From JAAYZX01 sp040770645 (GTDB taxonomy: Bacteria; Actinomycetota; Thermoleophilia; RBG-16-64-13): a DNA stretch of 64,000 nucleotides. The stretch covers positions 1 through 64,000 of the forward strand of contig JAXGIS010000011.1 of the NCBI GenBank assembly GCA_040770645.1, given 5' to 3'. The position numbers and the translations under genes were made by a program. Below are positions 1 through 9,704 of the stretch, one piece after another; the first letter of the stretch is position 1, and each line of letters begins with the position of its first letter. The notes beneath the pieces were generated by a model. It was not told the DNA's origin. It saw only the letters and a program-made list of their open reading frames with translations, and made no database searches.

Positions 1-704
1 CGGCCGCCCGAGATAGTCCTTGAGCAACTTGGTCAGCGTCTCCATGTCGTATTCACCTGGTTCATCCGACATGGAGATCAAGAACTTTTTCTGCTTCTGG
101 ACGCGCTCCTGCTCGAGTTCATCTGAGATGATCGAGGTTCGGGTGAGGAGCTCATTACCGCCCGAGGTTCTGACATAACCGAGCAAGACCGCGTTGACGT
201 TCACGCCGAAGTGGTCTGACAGCCACTGGATCATTCTCTCCAGCGAAGACTCGATCGCGAACCCGACCAAGACGATCCGTTGTGCTTGGTTGATCTTGAG
301 GTTCTCGAGGTCGACTGCGGTGAAGTACGCGGAGAGTACTTCGTCGAGACTCTTGCCCGTCTGCGCCAAGCACACCTCACCCAGACGTTCGATGCCCCAG
401 TCCGCAACATCCGATGCGTAGTCTATGGCTTGGGCGAGTGCCTCCCTCGGCAGTCGGTCCGTCCCTCTTCAGCTCGACGACAACCGTATTCCCGGTCTTG
501 TCGATGCCCAGGAGATCGATGGGGCCGGACTTGGACGTCGTCTGTCTTCCGATGATGGCTATATCTGGACCGAGTATCTCCGGGTTTGACTCGATCCAAG
601 GCTCCAGGTCGTACGGCTCCGTTCTGCCCCCGTCTCTTAGGCTGGAGGTGCAGCATTGCAGCTTACCGTCGATGATCTCCCAGGTTTGGGATCTCAGTGC
701 CCAT
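1..704 (-). CDS. NucS/DUF91-like PD-(D/E)XK nuclease, cut by window edge
   Basis: Probable DNA endonuclease of the restriction-endonuclease fold. After two frame corrections the protein begins MGTEI, continues TWEIIDGKL, and reaches the nuclease core GPIDLLGIDKTGNTVVVELK, which supplies the Asp and the E-x-K pair of the PD-(D/E)XK site. An ALAQAIDYASDVADWG segment follows, as in NucS-like proteins with unknown restriction role. The start ATG (704-702) lies inside the end of the upstream methyltransferase gene, overlapping its stop by 11 nt, so the two are translationally coupled. One extra C near 683-688 and one indel near 462-470 split the frame. The reading frame is still open at base 1, so the C-terminus is missing. 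It is probably an accessory nuclease of the adjacent restriction-modification gene; this role is inferred from context. Confidence 0.65.
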
Positions 705-3700
705 GGCCCCCCCACTCGTACGTATTCTGTTTCACCGCCAGGTAATTGGCGTCGAGCTGAGGCTGCAAGAGCAAGATCGCCGCGATCCGTCGGGCCATGC
801 GCATGACCTCGCGCACCTCCGCCGGCTTGAGTGTCCCGCCCCAGGAGCGGCCGCTCCCGGTAGCTCAGCCACTTCTTCATCACCTGGTATCCGCCGATGG
901 TGTAGCTCCACACTCCCGGCACGCACCTCCAGTAGGCAAGATCGTTCAGGTAGACGTCGACGGCCTGCTCCCCGAGTTGAGTAAACGCCTCCTCCGCGCT
1001 GAGGCCGAGGGCCTCAGCTCCCTGCTCCACGGCCGCCCGTTCATCGGGCGAATACGGTCTAAGAATGATCTTTCCTTTGCCCGGCATGGTGACGCCACCT
1101 TTGCCGGCGTGACCCCAACCCGAAGTGACGGCGAGATCGCCGGCCTGGGGGTCGAGATTGCCCCCGCCCACCCGCGCGGCCACGCCGATCACCTTCATCT
1201 CCGGGCGGATGACCCCGGTGGTGACACCGTCGACGTCGGTTTCGGGATCAAGCAGGTCGGCCACCTTGCGGCCCAGTTCGGCCGAGGCGAGGAGTAGTTC
1301 CTTGCTGCTGGGGAGGGGATGCGCGGCCAGTCGAGACGGATGCCGTCGGCGTTCTCGGTCAGATAGGCCGGGAGTAGCCGATGCCTAGGACATGCATCCA
1401 CAGCGTGTCCGCGCCTAGACTCGACATTTGCTACGGATTGGATGCCAATACTTCGCAGATAGCTCCGAGCCTCTCCGGAGAGGTTGGCTTCGGATTGAAG
1501 CACCCCATCCAATAACCCCATCTGGGGTTGAGATGCTGGAGCCTGCACGAGCGGCAACAGATACGCGTCGGTGAAGAGTGCATGCTGATCGGCAAGCGAA
1601 CGACTCGCATAGAATGCCGTACCGTCTTCTGCACGCGGCGCTCGACGGCGCGTCATGATGAACCGAGCGCCTGCAAGGGCGTGCCGGACGAGCGAGGGTC
1701 GAGACTCGTTCCACAGCTTCGCCGCCGTCTCAACGTATGCCCAGCGGATGTCAAATGGCCTTGCCGTGAAACGCACGAGCTTGTCAGGATTGAAGCCATC
1801 CCTGATCAGGGCGGCTCTTGCCTTGGCTGGAGCGAAGCGAGCCCAGGCAGTGCTCAGCCCAGCTAGTGTCTCCGGAAGAGAATCGAGAGATGTGTTCTCG
1901 TCGAAGTAGGCGGTCATTCGCTCAGTCAGCTCTTCCTGAACAAGGCTGACTAACGCTCCGCCTCGGTTCTCATTCAGCCCAAGAAGCCAATCCGAGTCCG
2001 CGAGGTGACCACACTCGGCCAAGATCGGTATGTACTGGTGCTCTGCGATGGGCGATAGGAGAACCAGTTGTCAGACCTAGGAACAACTGTCTCGTATAGC
2101 GAATGGAGGTCGGACGGAGCTTGCACGCTATCCAACAGCTGCTGCTTTGAGACTCCATAGACTCCGATATCGCACGCCGGGATCCGACCGCGCAGCACCA
2201 TCGCAAACCATGGTGGCCACTGCGGTACCGACTTGTATCCCTGCTCGATTGCTCTGAGTCGAGAAGATACTGATCTGGGTCGCCTTCGGGCGTTCTCTGC
2301 CGGTCTCACGGCTATCTCCATTGAGACAGTCAATCCAAATCAGCCCAAAATGCTCCAAGAGCCTCTTTCGGAGCACCACCGAGGAAGGATCACTAAGGTA
2401 CGAGAAGTTGGAGATGTAGCAGACGATGCCTCTTCCACTCATCTCGGCAATGCGCCGCTCAGCAATCCGGAAGAAGCGCACATACAAGTCATCCAGGTAG
2501 TTCTTGGGATCCCCCAGTCGGAGCTCAGACCTTCCTTATAGACGTCGACCAGCCCCTGCTCCTCCTCAGGGCTGACCCCTGCGTACCCGTTGTACGGCGG
2601 ATTACCCAGGATCACCAGGATGGGCATTTCGCTTGACCCTCTCGGCGGCGTCGCGCTCGGCCTCCAATTCCGGTAGCGCCAGCACCTGCTGAGCGCCGTG
2701 CGGTTTCTCCCACCCGGTGAGGGCGTTGGTCAGGAACACCCCACCCGCTCGTTCTCCGCCAACGGGAGTTGCATACTTTGGAGCAACAGACCCAGTTGCA
2801 TGTGGGCGATGACGAAAGGTGGTAAGATTTCGAACCCAAATACCCGCTCCATGGCCGCCTTCTTGACCTCGTCTGCCGAGAGGGCGTCGCCGCCTCTCTC
2901 GTCCAGGGTCAGGCTGATGCGCTCCAGCACCTCCACCAGATAGGCGCCGGTGCCGCAACAGGGTCGAGCACATACACCCGCGGGTCGGCCAAACCGTCGG
3001 GCACATCCAGCTCCTCGCGCAGCACGGTGTCCACACGCGCCACCATGTATTCCACGATCTCGGGCGGTGTGTACCAAACCCCCAGCTCTTTGCGCAGCAC
3101 GGGATCGAACGCTTCCAGGAACGGTTCGTAGAAATACTGGACGGCGTGATGCTGTTCGAATCTCTTGATCTCTTGAAGAATGCTCGTCTATCTACTCGGT
3201 TGAGAGCAGCGGCCGCCTGCTCGAGAACCGGCACCAGTTGTAGCGAACCCAACAGGTGGGGAGTAGCGATCTGAGTGAAGAGCGCCTGCACCACCGGCAC
3301 ATGCAGGGTCCAGGCCGCGGTCTTCCAATCGAAGTGGGCGCCGTCATCAGGCCCATGGTCGTGACTCCACATGACCCAGGAGGCGAACAGGCCGTAGAAG
3401 AGGGTCTGGACCAGCGTGGACCGGAAGAAATGTTCTCCCTTTGGGCCCTCGAACTTGACTCCCAAGCCCTCTTCGAGCGATCGGCGCACCGCGTCCAATG
3501 CCGGCAGCTCCGCTGATTCGGTCAAGAAGCGGGCCTCGCGCGCATACGAAGCCAGGAACCAGGCCAGATCCTGCGGCGACGCCAACGTGGCTCCGGAGAG
3601 TAACACGCGTTTGACAAACTCCAGTAAACGTTCGCCCTGCTCCTGGTCGGTGCGGCGCGGGTGGTTGGCCGCCGCCCAGAACTCGGCCTCAGTGGGGGCG

Positions 3701-4171
3701 ATCTGGTAGCGCTCCAGCACAACGGGCGCGCCCCTGGCGTCGAGGCTCAGCAGCCGGAACTCACGTAGGTTGGTCACCAGCACTTGGCGGTAGGCTTCCA
3801 GGTAGCCGAGGACCTGCTCGGAGGCGGCTGTGACGTCGATGGCGACGGAGGGCGCCTTCACCTCGATGGCGCCGCGGGCCGGCTTCTGGCCGCCCAGGAG
3901 TGAGTGCTGGGTGCCGTCCGTGCCGACTGCCGGCGGTGCGGCTTCCTTGGGGGCGCGCGTCCGCCGGAGCTGGTCGGCCGTGAAGAGACCGCCGTCGGGG
4001 AGGCCCGCGCCGTGATTACGGATGTTCATGACGCAGCGGACCTTGGGCCTGAGCCCGTTACCCACATCTTCCAGCAGAGCCCGGAGCGCCGGGTAGTAGG
4101 AGAGTTCGACACCCCTCGCCCGAGAGTCTGATATCACGTACGTCGGTCAGATAGCGCTCAATCAGCCCCAT
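694..4171 (-). CDS. Type ISP-like restriction-modification protein (nuclease + N6-adenine methylase), frameshifted
   Basis: A single-polypeptide restriction-modification enzyme of about 1,150 residues. The start MGLIERYLTDVRDIR is followed by the SYYPAL segment typical of this family. A PD-(D/E)XK nuclease core lies near residue 104 (GAIEVK). The SAM-binding motif I, rebuilt as DPCCGTGAYLVEVLERI, is near residue 405. The gamma-class adenine methylase motif NPPY (ILGNPPYNGYAG) is near residue 523, and a long target-recognition region ends in NTYEWGGHGH. No helicase domain is seen, so it resembles the shorter methylase-nuclease class rather than LlaGI-type helicase enzymes. At least six frame changes break it; at motif I the break is explained by one missing C in a C-run. 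It may be a truly inactivated phase-variable system, but the same error type affects housekeeping genes here. Confidence 0.75.
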
Positions 4172-4271
4172 GCCTGCACCCACCGGTGTTTAGCCTGCGT
4201 ACATACCCACTGTAGCGCGGATGGTGGACAGACGACAGTGCCGGCTGCGCCCGGTCGACCTTGGCCGACTC

Positions 4272-5024
4272 TCAGCGCCGCCGATACGCTCCCAGGAACG
4301 GCGGGAAGGGCTGTAGTGCCCGCCACAGCCGGCTGGGCCAGTGCGGTGCGTACGATTCTGCCACCGCCTCAAAGCCCGCCACTTCGAAGAGCCGGGTGAC
4401 CTGACGTCCTGAGGGCCGGAACACATGCGTGGGGTCCTTGGCGTAGGAGCGGTCGTAGTAGAGGCGGTTGCAGGCGTTGTTGATGGTGGGCAGATGAACC
4501 ACGCAGAGGCCCCCGGGAGCGATGACGGCGTGGAGGACCGCGGCCGCAGCAGCCGGGTCCGAGAGATGCTCCAATACGTTGATGAGCAGCACGGCACGGA
4601 AAGGGCCGGGGAAGGGCAGGCCCTGCTGGACGTCGGCCACGGCGAAGGAGGCTGCGGGGAGGCGCTGAGTGGCCACGGCAACGGCGTGCGCCGAGATGTC
4701 CACGCCGAACAGGCGGTAATCGGGAGCGAAGCGCTGGAGGAGGAAGCCGAAGCCGCAGCCGATGTCGAGGAGGGCGTCGGACGGTTCGCCCGGGCGGCCG
4801 TCCACCGTGGGCGAGCCGCCGGCGGTCAGTGTAGGTTGGGCCGGACCGGTTGCGGTGTGTGTTACCCGGGGGTGGAGGCGTGAGCCCGGTTGGGCCAACG
4901 GCACCGGCGGCGCAAAGGCGCACACCCAGCGTTCCACGAGGTGGTCGCGGGAGCGGTCGGCCCAAGTCTGACGGCGTGATTCACCGTATAGACTTTGGAA
5001 ATAGGCGTGATCGAACTCGGACAT
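4272..5024 (-). CDS. Class I SAM-dependent methyltransferase
   Basis: A 250-residue methyltransferase with the Rossmann-type fold of the Methyltransf_11/UbiE-like group. Motif I is LLDIGCGFGFLL near residues 85-96. The acidic ribose-binding residue follows in LFGVDIS, and a motif IV/post-motif region reads VLLINVLEHLSD and APGGLCVVHLPT. The DPTHVFRPSGRQVTRLFEVAGF segment is common in methyltransferases acting on surface glycans or small molecules, but the substrate cannot be read from the sequence. The start MSEFDHAYF was chosen because the upstream in-frame extension lacks family similarity and the similarity to methyltransferases begins there. It is transcribed divergently from the roadblock gene and lies 100 bp upstream of the restriction gene on the same strand. 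Confidence 0.7.
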   Translation of the reverse strand: MSEFDHAYFQSLYGESRRQTWADRSRDHLVERWVCAFAPPVPLAQPGSRLHPRVTHTATGPAQPTLTAGGSPTVDGRPGEPSDALLDIGCGFGFLLQRFAPDYRLFGVDISAHAVAVATQRLPAASFAVADVQQGLPFPGPFRAVLLINVLEHLSDPAAAAAVLHAVIAPGGLCVVHLPTINNACNRLYYDRSYAKDPTHVFRPSGRQVTRLFEVAGFEAVAESYAPHWPSRLWRALQPFPPFLGAYRRR

Positions 5025-5210
5025 GGGTACAGAGTAACGGTCTTTCTTTGCCGGGAGCAAGTGGGAGGGAGTGATACACTGAAGATCGTCGCGACGTTCA
5101 CGTCGTGATGCGGGGGCGGACTTCCGATACAGCCGGTTGCGGATGTCAGACACCACCGCGGTGCCGAGCGACGTCTGCGTATTTGTTGTTGTGTTGTGCG
5201 AGAGAGGAGG

Positions 5211-5600
5211 ATGAAGTTGTACGAAAGTGCCGATAAGGCGTTCAAAGAGATGCTCGATATCTCCACCGACATCGACAAAGCCATTCTGTACACAGGCCAG
5301 ACGGTGATTGCTTCCAACTTCCCCGAAAGCCTGAATGCGGTCATGATCGCCAAAGGCCAGCAACTGGCGGCTATGGGCGACGCACGGGCCACTGATGTGA
5401 AGTCGGCTCCCCTCACCCAGTTGGTGGTTGACGCCGGGTGTGCCGGCATGGTGTTCTTCGCGCGGGAAGCCGCGGCCGATGGATTGGCCGTTCTGACCAC
5501 CGGCAAGAAAGACAGCCGTATCGGTTTGGTCTTCTACGATATGAAGACGTGCATGCGCGACGCTAGGGAACAAGCCGAAGAGCCGGAGGCCGAGGCATGA
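5211..5600 (+). CDS. Roadblock/LC7-domain protein
   Basis: About 129 residues with the Roadblock/LC7 fold, which in prokaryotes usually partners small Ras-like GTPases (MglB type) or regulates polarity. Matching features are an N-terminal helix, the strand ILYTGQTVIASNFPE, the helix AVMIAKGQQLAAMG, and a final strand-helix IGLVFYDMKTCMRDAREQ. The start is uncertain: a perfect AGGAGG (5205-5210) touches the ATG at 5211 but is ideally placed for the in-frame TTG at 5217, so TTG may be the true start. A GTG at 5196 has no ribosome-binding site. It ends in an ATGA overlap with the next small membrane-protein gene, so the two form an operon. No GTPase partner gene is adjacent. Confidence 0.6.
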   Translation: MKLYESADKAFKEMLDISTDIDKAILYTGQTVIASNFPESLNAVMIAKGQQLAAMGDARATDVKSAPLTQLVVDAGCAGMVFFAREAAADGLAVLTTGKKDSRIGLVFYDMKTCMRDAREQAEEPEAEA

Positions 5601-5818
5601 AGAAGCTGCTCAAGATCTTGGCGATCATCCTCGCGGTTTGCACTGCCGGCGCCGCGGCCTACTATTACTTCGTGATGCGGCAGAAGAAACCGCAGGTGGA
5701 ACTGTATTTCGATGACGGCTCCATGTTGGCATTTCCGGGGAACGCGCCCGAAGCTGCTGAGTTCCTGAGCGTGGCCAAAGACGTCTTGGATAACAGTCCC
5801 GTAACGGGCAGCTGCTGA
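5597..5818 (+). CDS. Small single-pass membrane protein
   Basis: A 73-residue protein with a lysine-rich start (MKKLLK), one hydrophobic segment at about residues 5-27 (ILAIILAVCTAGAAAYYYF) and a short charged C-terminal domain. It overlaps the roadblock gene by four bases (ATGA), so the two are translated together. The likely arrangement is an N-terminal anchor with the rest outside, or an uncleaved signal anchor. I do not recognise the C-terminal part (VELYFDDGSMLAF), which reads as a small beta-hairpin followed by a helix. A role as membrane partner of the roadblock protein is inference from the coupling alone. Confidence 0.6.
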   Translation: MKKLLKILAIILAVCTAGAAAYYYFVMRQKKPQVELYFDDGSMLAFPGNAPEAAEFLSVAKDVLDNSPVTGSC

Positions 5819-5834
5819 CCGTACTCCTTTGCAT

Positions 5835-7231
5835 ATGACACCAGAGCTGGCGGCCCGCGCTCTGGAGGAGGCGCTGCGAAGCGGCGGCGACTTCGCCGAG
5901 ATCTTCGCTGAAGACCGGCGGTCGCTCAATGTACGGCTTGAGGATGGCCGCATTGAGGCGGTCACCGCGGGGACGGACCGCGGGGTTTCCATCCGTGTTG
6001 TCCGGGGCGACAGCACTGTGTTCGGGTACACCGAGTCGCCGTCGGATGACGCCGTGTTGCAGTTGGCACGCAGGCTGAGCGGCGACACCTCCGGACAGAT
6101 GGCGGAGGCGGTGAAGGGGAGAGAGTCGATGCACCGGCCGGCCGTTGTCGGTGCTGGTGACGCACCCCTGGAAACGCCGGCCGGCATCTCCGCGCATCAT
6201 GCGGGGGACCTGTTGAGAGCGGCCGATGAAGGGGCACGCTCCCTGTCGGGGGAAGTGGTCCAAGTGCTGGCCAATGTGGCGGCTCTGGAGCAGCGCGTGA
6301 GTGTGGCGAACTCCCGCGGGGTGTTCGCCTCCGATCACCGGCGCCGGGCCTTCCTGGCCGCCACCGTTGTGGGCAGAAGAGAGTCAGTGGTGCAGACGGG
6401 GCGAGAGACCCTGGCGCTAACCGGTGAATTTGACGCACCCTCACCGGCGGCGGCCTCGGCGCTGGCCGCCGAGGCCGCCGGTAAGGCCCTCATCATGCTG
6501 GATGCAGGTCCGGCTCCCACCGGTAGCATGCCCGTGATATTGGCCAACGGCTTCGGGGGGGTGCTCTTCCATGAGGCGTGCGGGCACGGTCTGGAGGCCG
6601 ATTTCATCCTGAAACGCACCAGCGTCTGGGAGGGAAGCTGGGAGAGCGGGTGGCGCCGGCGTTTCTCACCGCTTACGATGACGGTGTGGGTGAGGGGTTA
6701 TGGGGAACCAACCCGGTGGACGACGAGGGGACACCCTCTGCGCGCACTGCTGTCATTGAGGAGGGCATCCTCGTTTCGTACCTCACCGACGTGTTGCGTG
6801 GCGACAAACTGGGCCTGAGCCTGACCGGCAACGGCCGGCGCGAGAGTTTCCGCCACCTGCCCTACCCACGTATGACCAACACCTACTTCGCGCCGGGTAG
6901 CGGGACGGCCGCGGACATTATCGCCGATACGCCACGTGCCTTCTTCGCCAAGAGCCTATTCGGCGGTGAAGTGAATCCGGCCACCGGTGACTTCGTGTTT
7001 GGCGTTTCCGAAGGCTATTTGGTGGAGAACGGCCGGGTGGGCCCCGCCGTGCGCGGGGCCACGTTGATCGGCAACGGTCTCCAGGTGCTCATGGGCATCG
7101 ATGCGGTGGCGGCGGATCTAGACGTCAAGGCAGGCTTCTGCGGCAAAGAGGGGCAGTTGGTGCCGGTGGGCACCGGGCAGCCCACGATTCGCATCCGGGA
7201 GATGACCATCGGGGGAACCGATGTGGGCTAA
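5835..7231 (+). CDS. tldD: TldD metalloprotease, frameshifted
   Basis: TldD subunit of the TldD/TldE zinc protease, which degrades unfolded peptides and matures some ribosomally made peptides. The zinc motif HEACGHGLEAD is clear (about 6,570-6,602); in the family the two His and a downstream Cys bind zinc. The N-terminal half (ALRSGGDFAEIFAEDR, GTDRGVSIRV) and the C-terminal half (GGEVNPATGDFVFGVSEGYL, RGATLIGNG) are in different frames, joined at about 6,620-6,650 by a one-base indel. Total length, about 465 residues, is normal. The start is ATG at 5835 (a TTG six bases upstream is possible; no strong ribosome-binding site). Its last 11 bases overlap the start of the tldE gene, the usual arrangement for this heteromeric protease. 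Confidence 0.88.
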
Positions 7232-8639
7232 GTACGGCGACCATTCACGTGGCGCCCCGCCATCAGCCTTGCAAGCGGATGGGGAAGACCTCCTGGCCAT
7301 CGGGCGGCGCGCCCTCGCTTTGGCCGAGGGGAGAGGGGGTGAAGCCGAGGCCTATGTCGAGCACTCCCTGACCACTTCCATCAAGGTTTACCAGGGCCGT
7401 CCGGAGGCCATCACCGTTGCGGAGCCAAGAGGGGTGGGCATACGTTTCATCCGCGAGAACCGATTGGGCTACGCATACACGTCCGATCTGAGCCGGGATG
7501 GCATCGGGGCGGCGGTGGAGGCGGCTGTAGCCGCCTCCACCGCCGCCGAACCTGATCCTTCTCGGTACTCCCTGAGGCGACGGCAGTTGAGTCATTCCAA
7601 GAGCAACCGGGCCTCTGGCTCCCGGAGCTGGGGCGGATCGACCTCCACTCGAAGGTGGCTCTGGCCGTGGAGGCGGAGGCGGCGGCTTTGCAGTGCCACG
7701 AGGTGCGCGGAGTGGAAGAGACCGTGTACTCCGACGTGGACAAGCGTGTGGCTGTTGTGTCGTCGCGGGGCGTCAGCCGGTGGGGTGCGGCCACCTATGC
7801 CGCCTTGTATGTCTATGCACACGCAGAGCGCGAGGGTGAGACACGGTCCGGTTTGGCCGCAGCCGGGAGCCGCACGGGCGCTCAGGGGTTGAAGCCTCGG
7901 GAGGTAGGCGAGGAAGCCGCCGCTCGAGCCTGCCGGCTTTTGGGGGCCGGGCGATGTCCATCGGGCACCTACACCGTTGTGGTCGAGCAGCAGGTGGTGG
8001 GTGGGCTTCTGTCGGCCATCGCCCCGGCCTTCAGCGCTGAGGCTGTGCAGAAGGGCCGTTCGGTGTTCGCCGACCGGATCGGTTCCGGGTTGGGACCGCC
8101 CTCGTTCCATTTGTGGGATGACGGCCTATGCGTGGATGGGCCCTCCAGCTTCTGGTTCGACGACGAGGGGTAGCGCGCCGCGGACCCCACTCATCCACAA
8201 TGGTGTCCTGGCATCCTTTCTGTACGATTCGCGCACGGCTGCTAGGGGGGACACCAGTTCCACGGCCAACGCGGTCAGGGCTTCTTATCGTTCCTTGCCT
8301 CTGCCGTCCACCACCAACCTCATCGTGGAGGTGCCCGGCAGCGGTGATATCCAAGCGCTGGTCGAACGGGTGGGAGACGGTCTGTACGTGGTTGAGGTGA
8401 ACGGCCTACATTCGGGGATCAACAGCATCAGCGGCGAGATCTCCGTGGGTGTCAGTGGGTTGCTCATACGAGGCGGGAGCTTGTGCGAACCGGTTCACGA
8501 GATCACAATGGCAACCGATATGCCCGCTCTGTTTGCGGGAATAACGGATGCGGCCGGCGATAGCGCCTGGGACTATGTCCACGGCGGGGTTCTGACGCCG
8601 TCGCTTGCCCTCCGTGACATCGCCGTATCGGGGTCGTAG
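7221..8639 (+). CDS. tldE: TldE/PmbA protease subunit, frameshifted
   Basis: Partner subunit of TldD, lacking its own HExxxH zinc motif as expected for TldE/PmbA. Family features are the N-terminal AEAYVEHSLTTSIKVYQGRPE and GIRFIRENRLGYAYTSDL segments, the central SGTYTVVVEQQVVGGLL, and the C-terminal LIHNGVLASFLYDSRTA and INSISGEISVGVSGLLI. Three frames carry consecutive parts, with changes at about 7,570-7,650 and 8,165-8,180. Total length is within the usual range of about 440-470 residues. The start ATG lies within the end of tldD, so translation is coupled. pyrE follows 13 bp downstream, so these genes are probably on one transcript. Confidence 0.85.
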
Positions 8640-8652
8640 GGTAGGAGGAAGA

Positions 8653-9195
8653 GTGGACAAAGGGTCTTTGGGTAAATTGCTGCTGTCGGTCTCGTACCTT
8701 GAAGGAGACTTCATCCTTCGTTCGGGCAAACGCAGCCGCTACTATCTCGACAAATACCTCTTCGAGACCGACCCTCGCGTGCTGAAAGGGATCGTGCAGC
8801 ACATGGGAGCCCTGATCACGGCTCGCGCCCAGTCGGCCGGTGCGTACCAGCGGTTGGCGGCGCCGGAACTGGGTGCGGTGGCATTGGGTGCTGGACTTTC
8901 TCTCGAACTGGGATTACCTTTGCTCATAGTGAGAAAACAGGCCAAGGACTACGGTACGGCCAAGGCTATGGAGGGCGCTTTCCGGCCGGGAGAACGGGTG
9001 GCGGTGGTGGAGGACATCGTTACGTCGGGTGGAGCGGCGCTCATGGCGGTGGAGGCGCTTCGTGCTGCCGAGCTCCAGGTCTCCGACCTGTACTGCGTGG
9101 TCGACCGAGAGGAGGGGGGGAGAGAGAGCGCGGCGGCGGCGGGTGTCGAGCTGCACCCGTTGTTCACGGCGACAGAGCTGGGTATCAAGGTTTAG
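8653..9195 (+). CDS. pyrE: Orotate phosphoribosyltransferase
   Basis: Converts orotate and PRPP to orotidine 5'-phosphate in pyrimidine synthesis. The PRPP-binding signature is VAVVEDIVTSGGAAL, and the orotate-site loop region LPLLIVRKQAKDYGT carries the conserved lysines. SYLEGDFILRSGKRSRYYLD is the usual N-terminal strand. The 180-residue length is normal and the gene is intact. The GTG start at 8653 is preceded by AGGAGGA (8643-8649). It lies just after tldE and one gene before pyrF, which makes the next enzyme, so the two pyrimidine genes flank the HU gene. Confidence 0.93.
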   Translation: MDKGSLGKLLLSVSYLEGDFILRSGKRSRYYLDKYLFETDPRVLKGIVQHMGALITARAQSAGAYQRLAAPELGAVALGAGLSLELGLPLLIVRKQAKDYGTAKAMEGAFRPGERVAVVEDIVTSGGAALMAVEALRAAELQVSDLYCVVDREEGGRESAAAAGVELHPLFTATELGIKV

Positions 9196-9320
9196 AATAG
9201 GTGGCGAGGGCGCGGCCGGGAGCCCACGGGTGGTGCAGCGTGCATGGTCCTCGTTGCTCACCCGAGGCCACAACCGTTAATGGCAAGTGTCGATAAATCT
9301 GGGACGAAGGGGAGGCTATT

Positions 9321-9593
9321 GTGACCAAATCGGAATTCATCGAGAAGTTCGCGGCGCGAGCGGGGTTGAGTAAGAAGGACGCCGCGGCGGCGGTCGATGC
9401 GTTCATCGATGTGGTTAAGAGCGCGTTGGAAGCAGGAGAGGAAGTACAGTTCACGGGATTCGGGAAGTTCTACGTTCAGAAGAGAGAAGCTCGGGAGGGC
9501 ATCAACCCGCAGACCAAGGCCAAGATCCTCATTGAGGCCACCCGCGTGCCTCGATTCAGCGCCGGCTCCGCTCTCAAGGCGGCGGTGCGGTAG
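9321..9593 (+). CDS. hup: HU family DNA-binding protein
   Basis: A 90-residue histone-like protein that bends and compacts DNA. It shows the whole HU pattern: N-terminal helices MTKSEFIEKFAARAGLSKKD, the GFGKFYVQKREAREGINPQT strand and arm region, and the C-terminal FSAGSALKAAV. The DNA-intercalating arm keeps the IN-P motif seen in HU/IHF proteins. GTG start with GGGGAGG 6-12 bases upstream. There is no lysine-rich C-terminal tail such as mycobacterial HU carries, so it is the short form. A strong hairpin (9,628-9,656) follows the stop codon. Confidence 0.95.
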   Translation: MTKSEFIEKFAARAGLSKKDAAAAVDAFIDVVKSALEAGEEVQFTGFGKFYVQKREAREGINPQTKAKILIEATRVPRFSAGSALKAAVR

Positions 9594-9627
9594 CGGGCAG
9601 GAAAGGCTCTCGTCCGTTGTTCATTCT

Positions 9628-9687
9628 GTGGGGGCCGCGCTCAGCGCGGCCCCCACGTCGTGCAGGGAGGGCGCGCTGAGCGCCCCC
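9628..9687 (+). promoter_or_regulatory. Two hairpins with a mutually exclusive pairing before pyrF
   Basis: Hairpin 1 has a perfect 13-bp stem, GTGGGGGCCGCGC (9628-9640) and GCGCGGCCCCCAC (9644-9656), with loop TCA; there is no U-tract. Hairpin 2 is GGGCGC (9669-9674) with GCGCCC (9680-9685) and ends nine bases before the pyrF Shine-Dalgarno (9695-9699). The core of hairpin 1 (9637-9648) is exactly complementary over 12 bases to 9672-9683 in hairpin 2, so the two hairpins can be replaced by one long-range pairing. It may simply be the hup terminator plus a chance repeat, or a switch on pyrF. Confidence 0.5.
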
Positions 9688-9704
9688 GTCTCCCGGAGGT
9701 TTCC

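Noticed and set aside
6620..6650. Real splitting of tldD into two genes
   Set aside because: Both halves are exact continuations of one family fold and no start signal precedes the second half.
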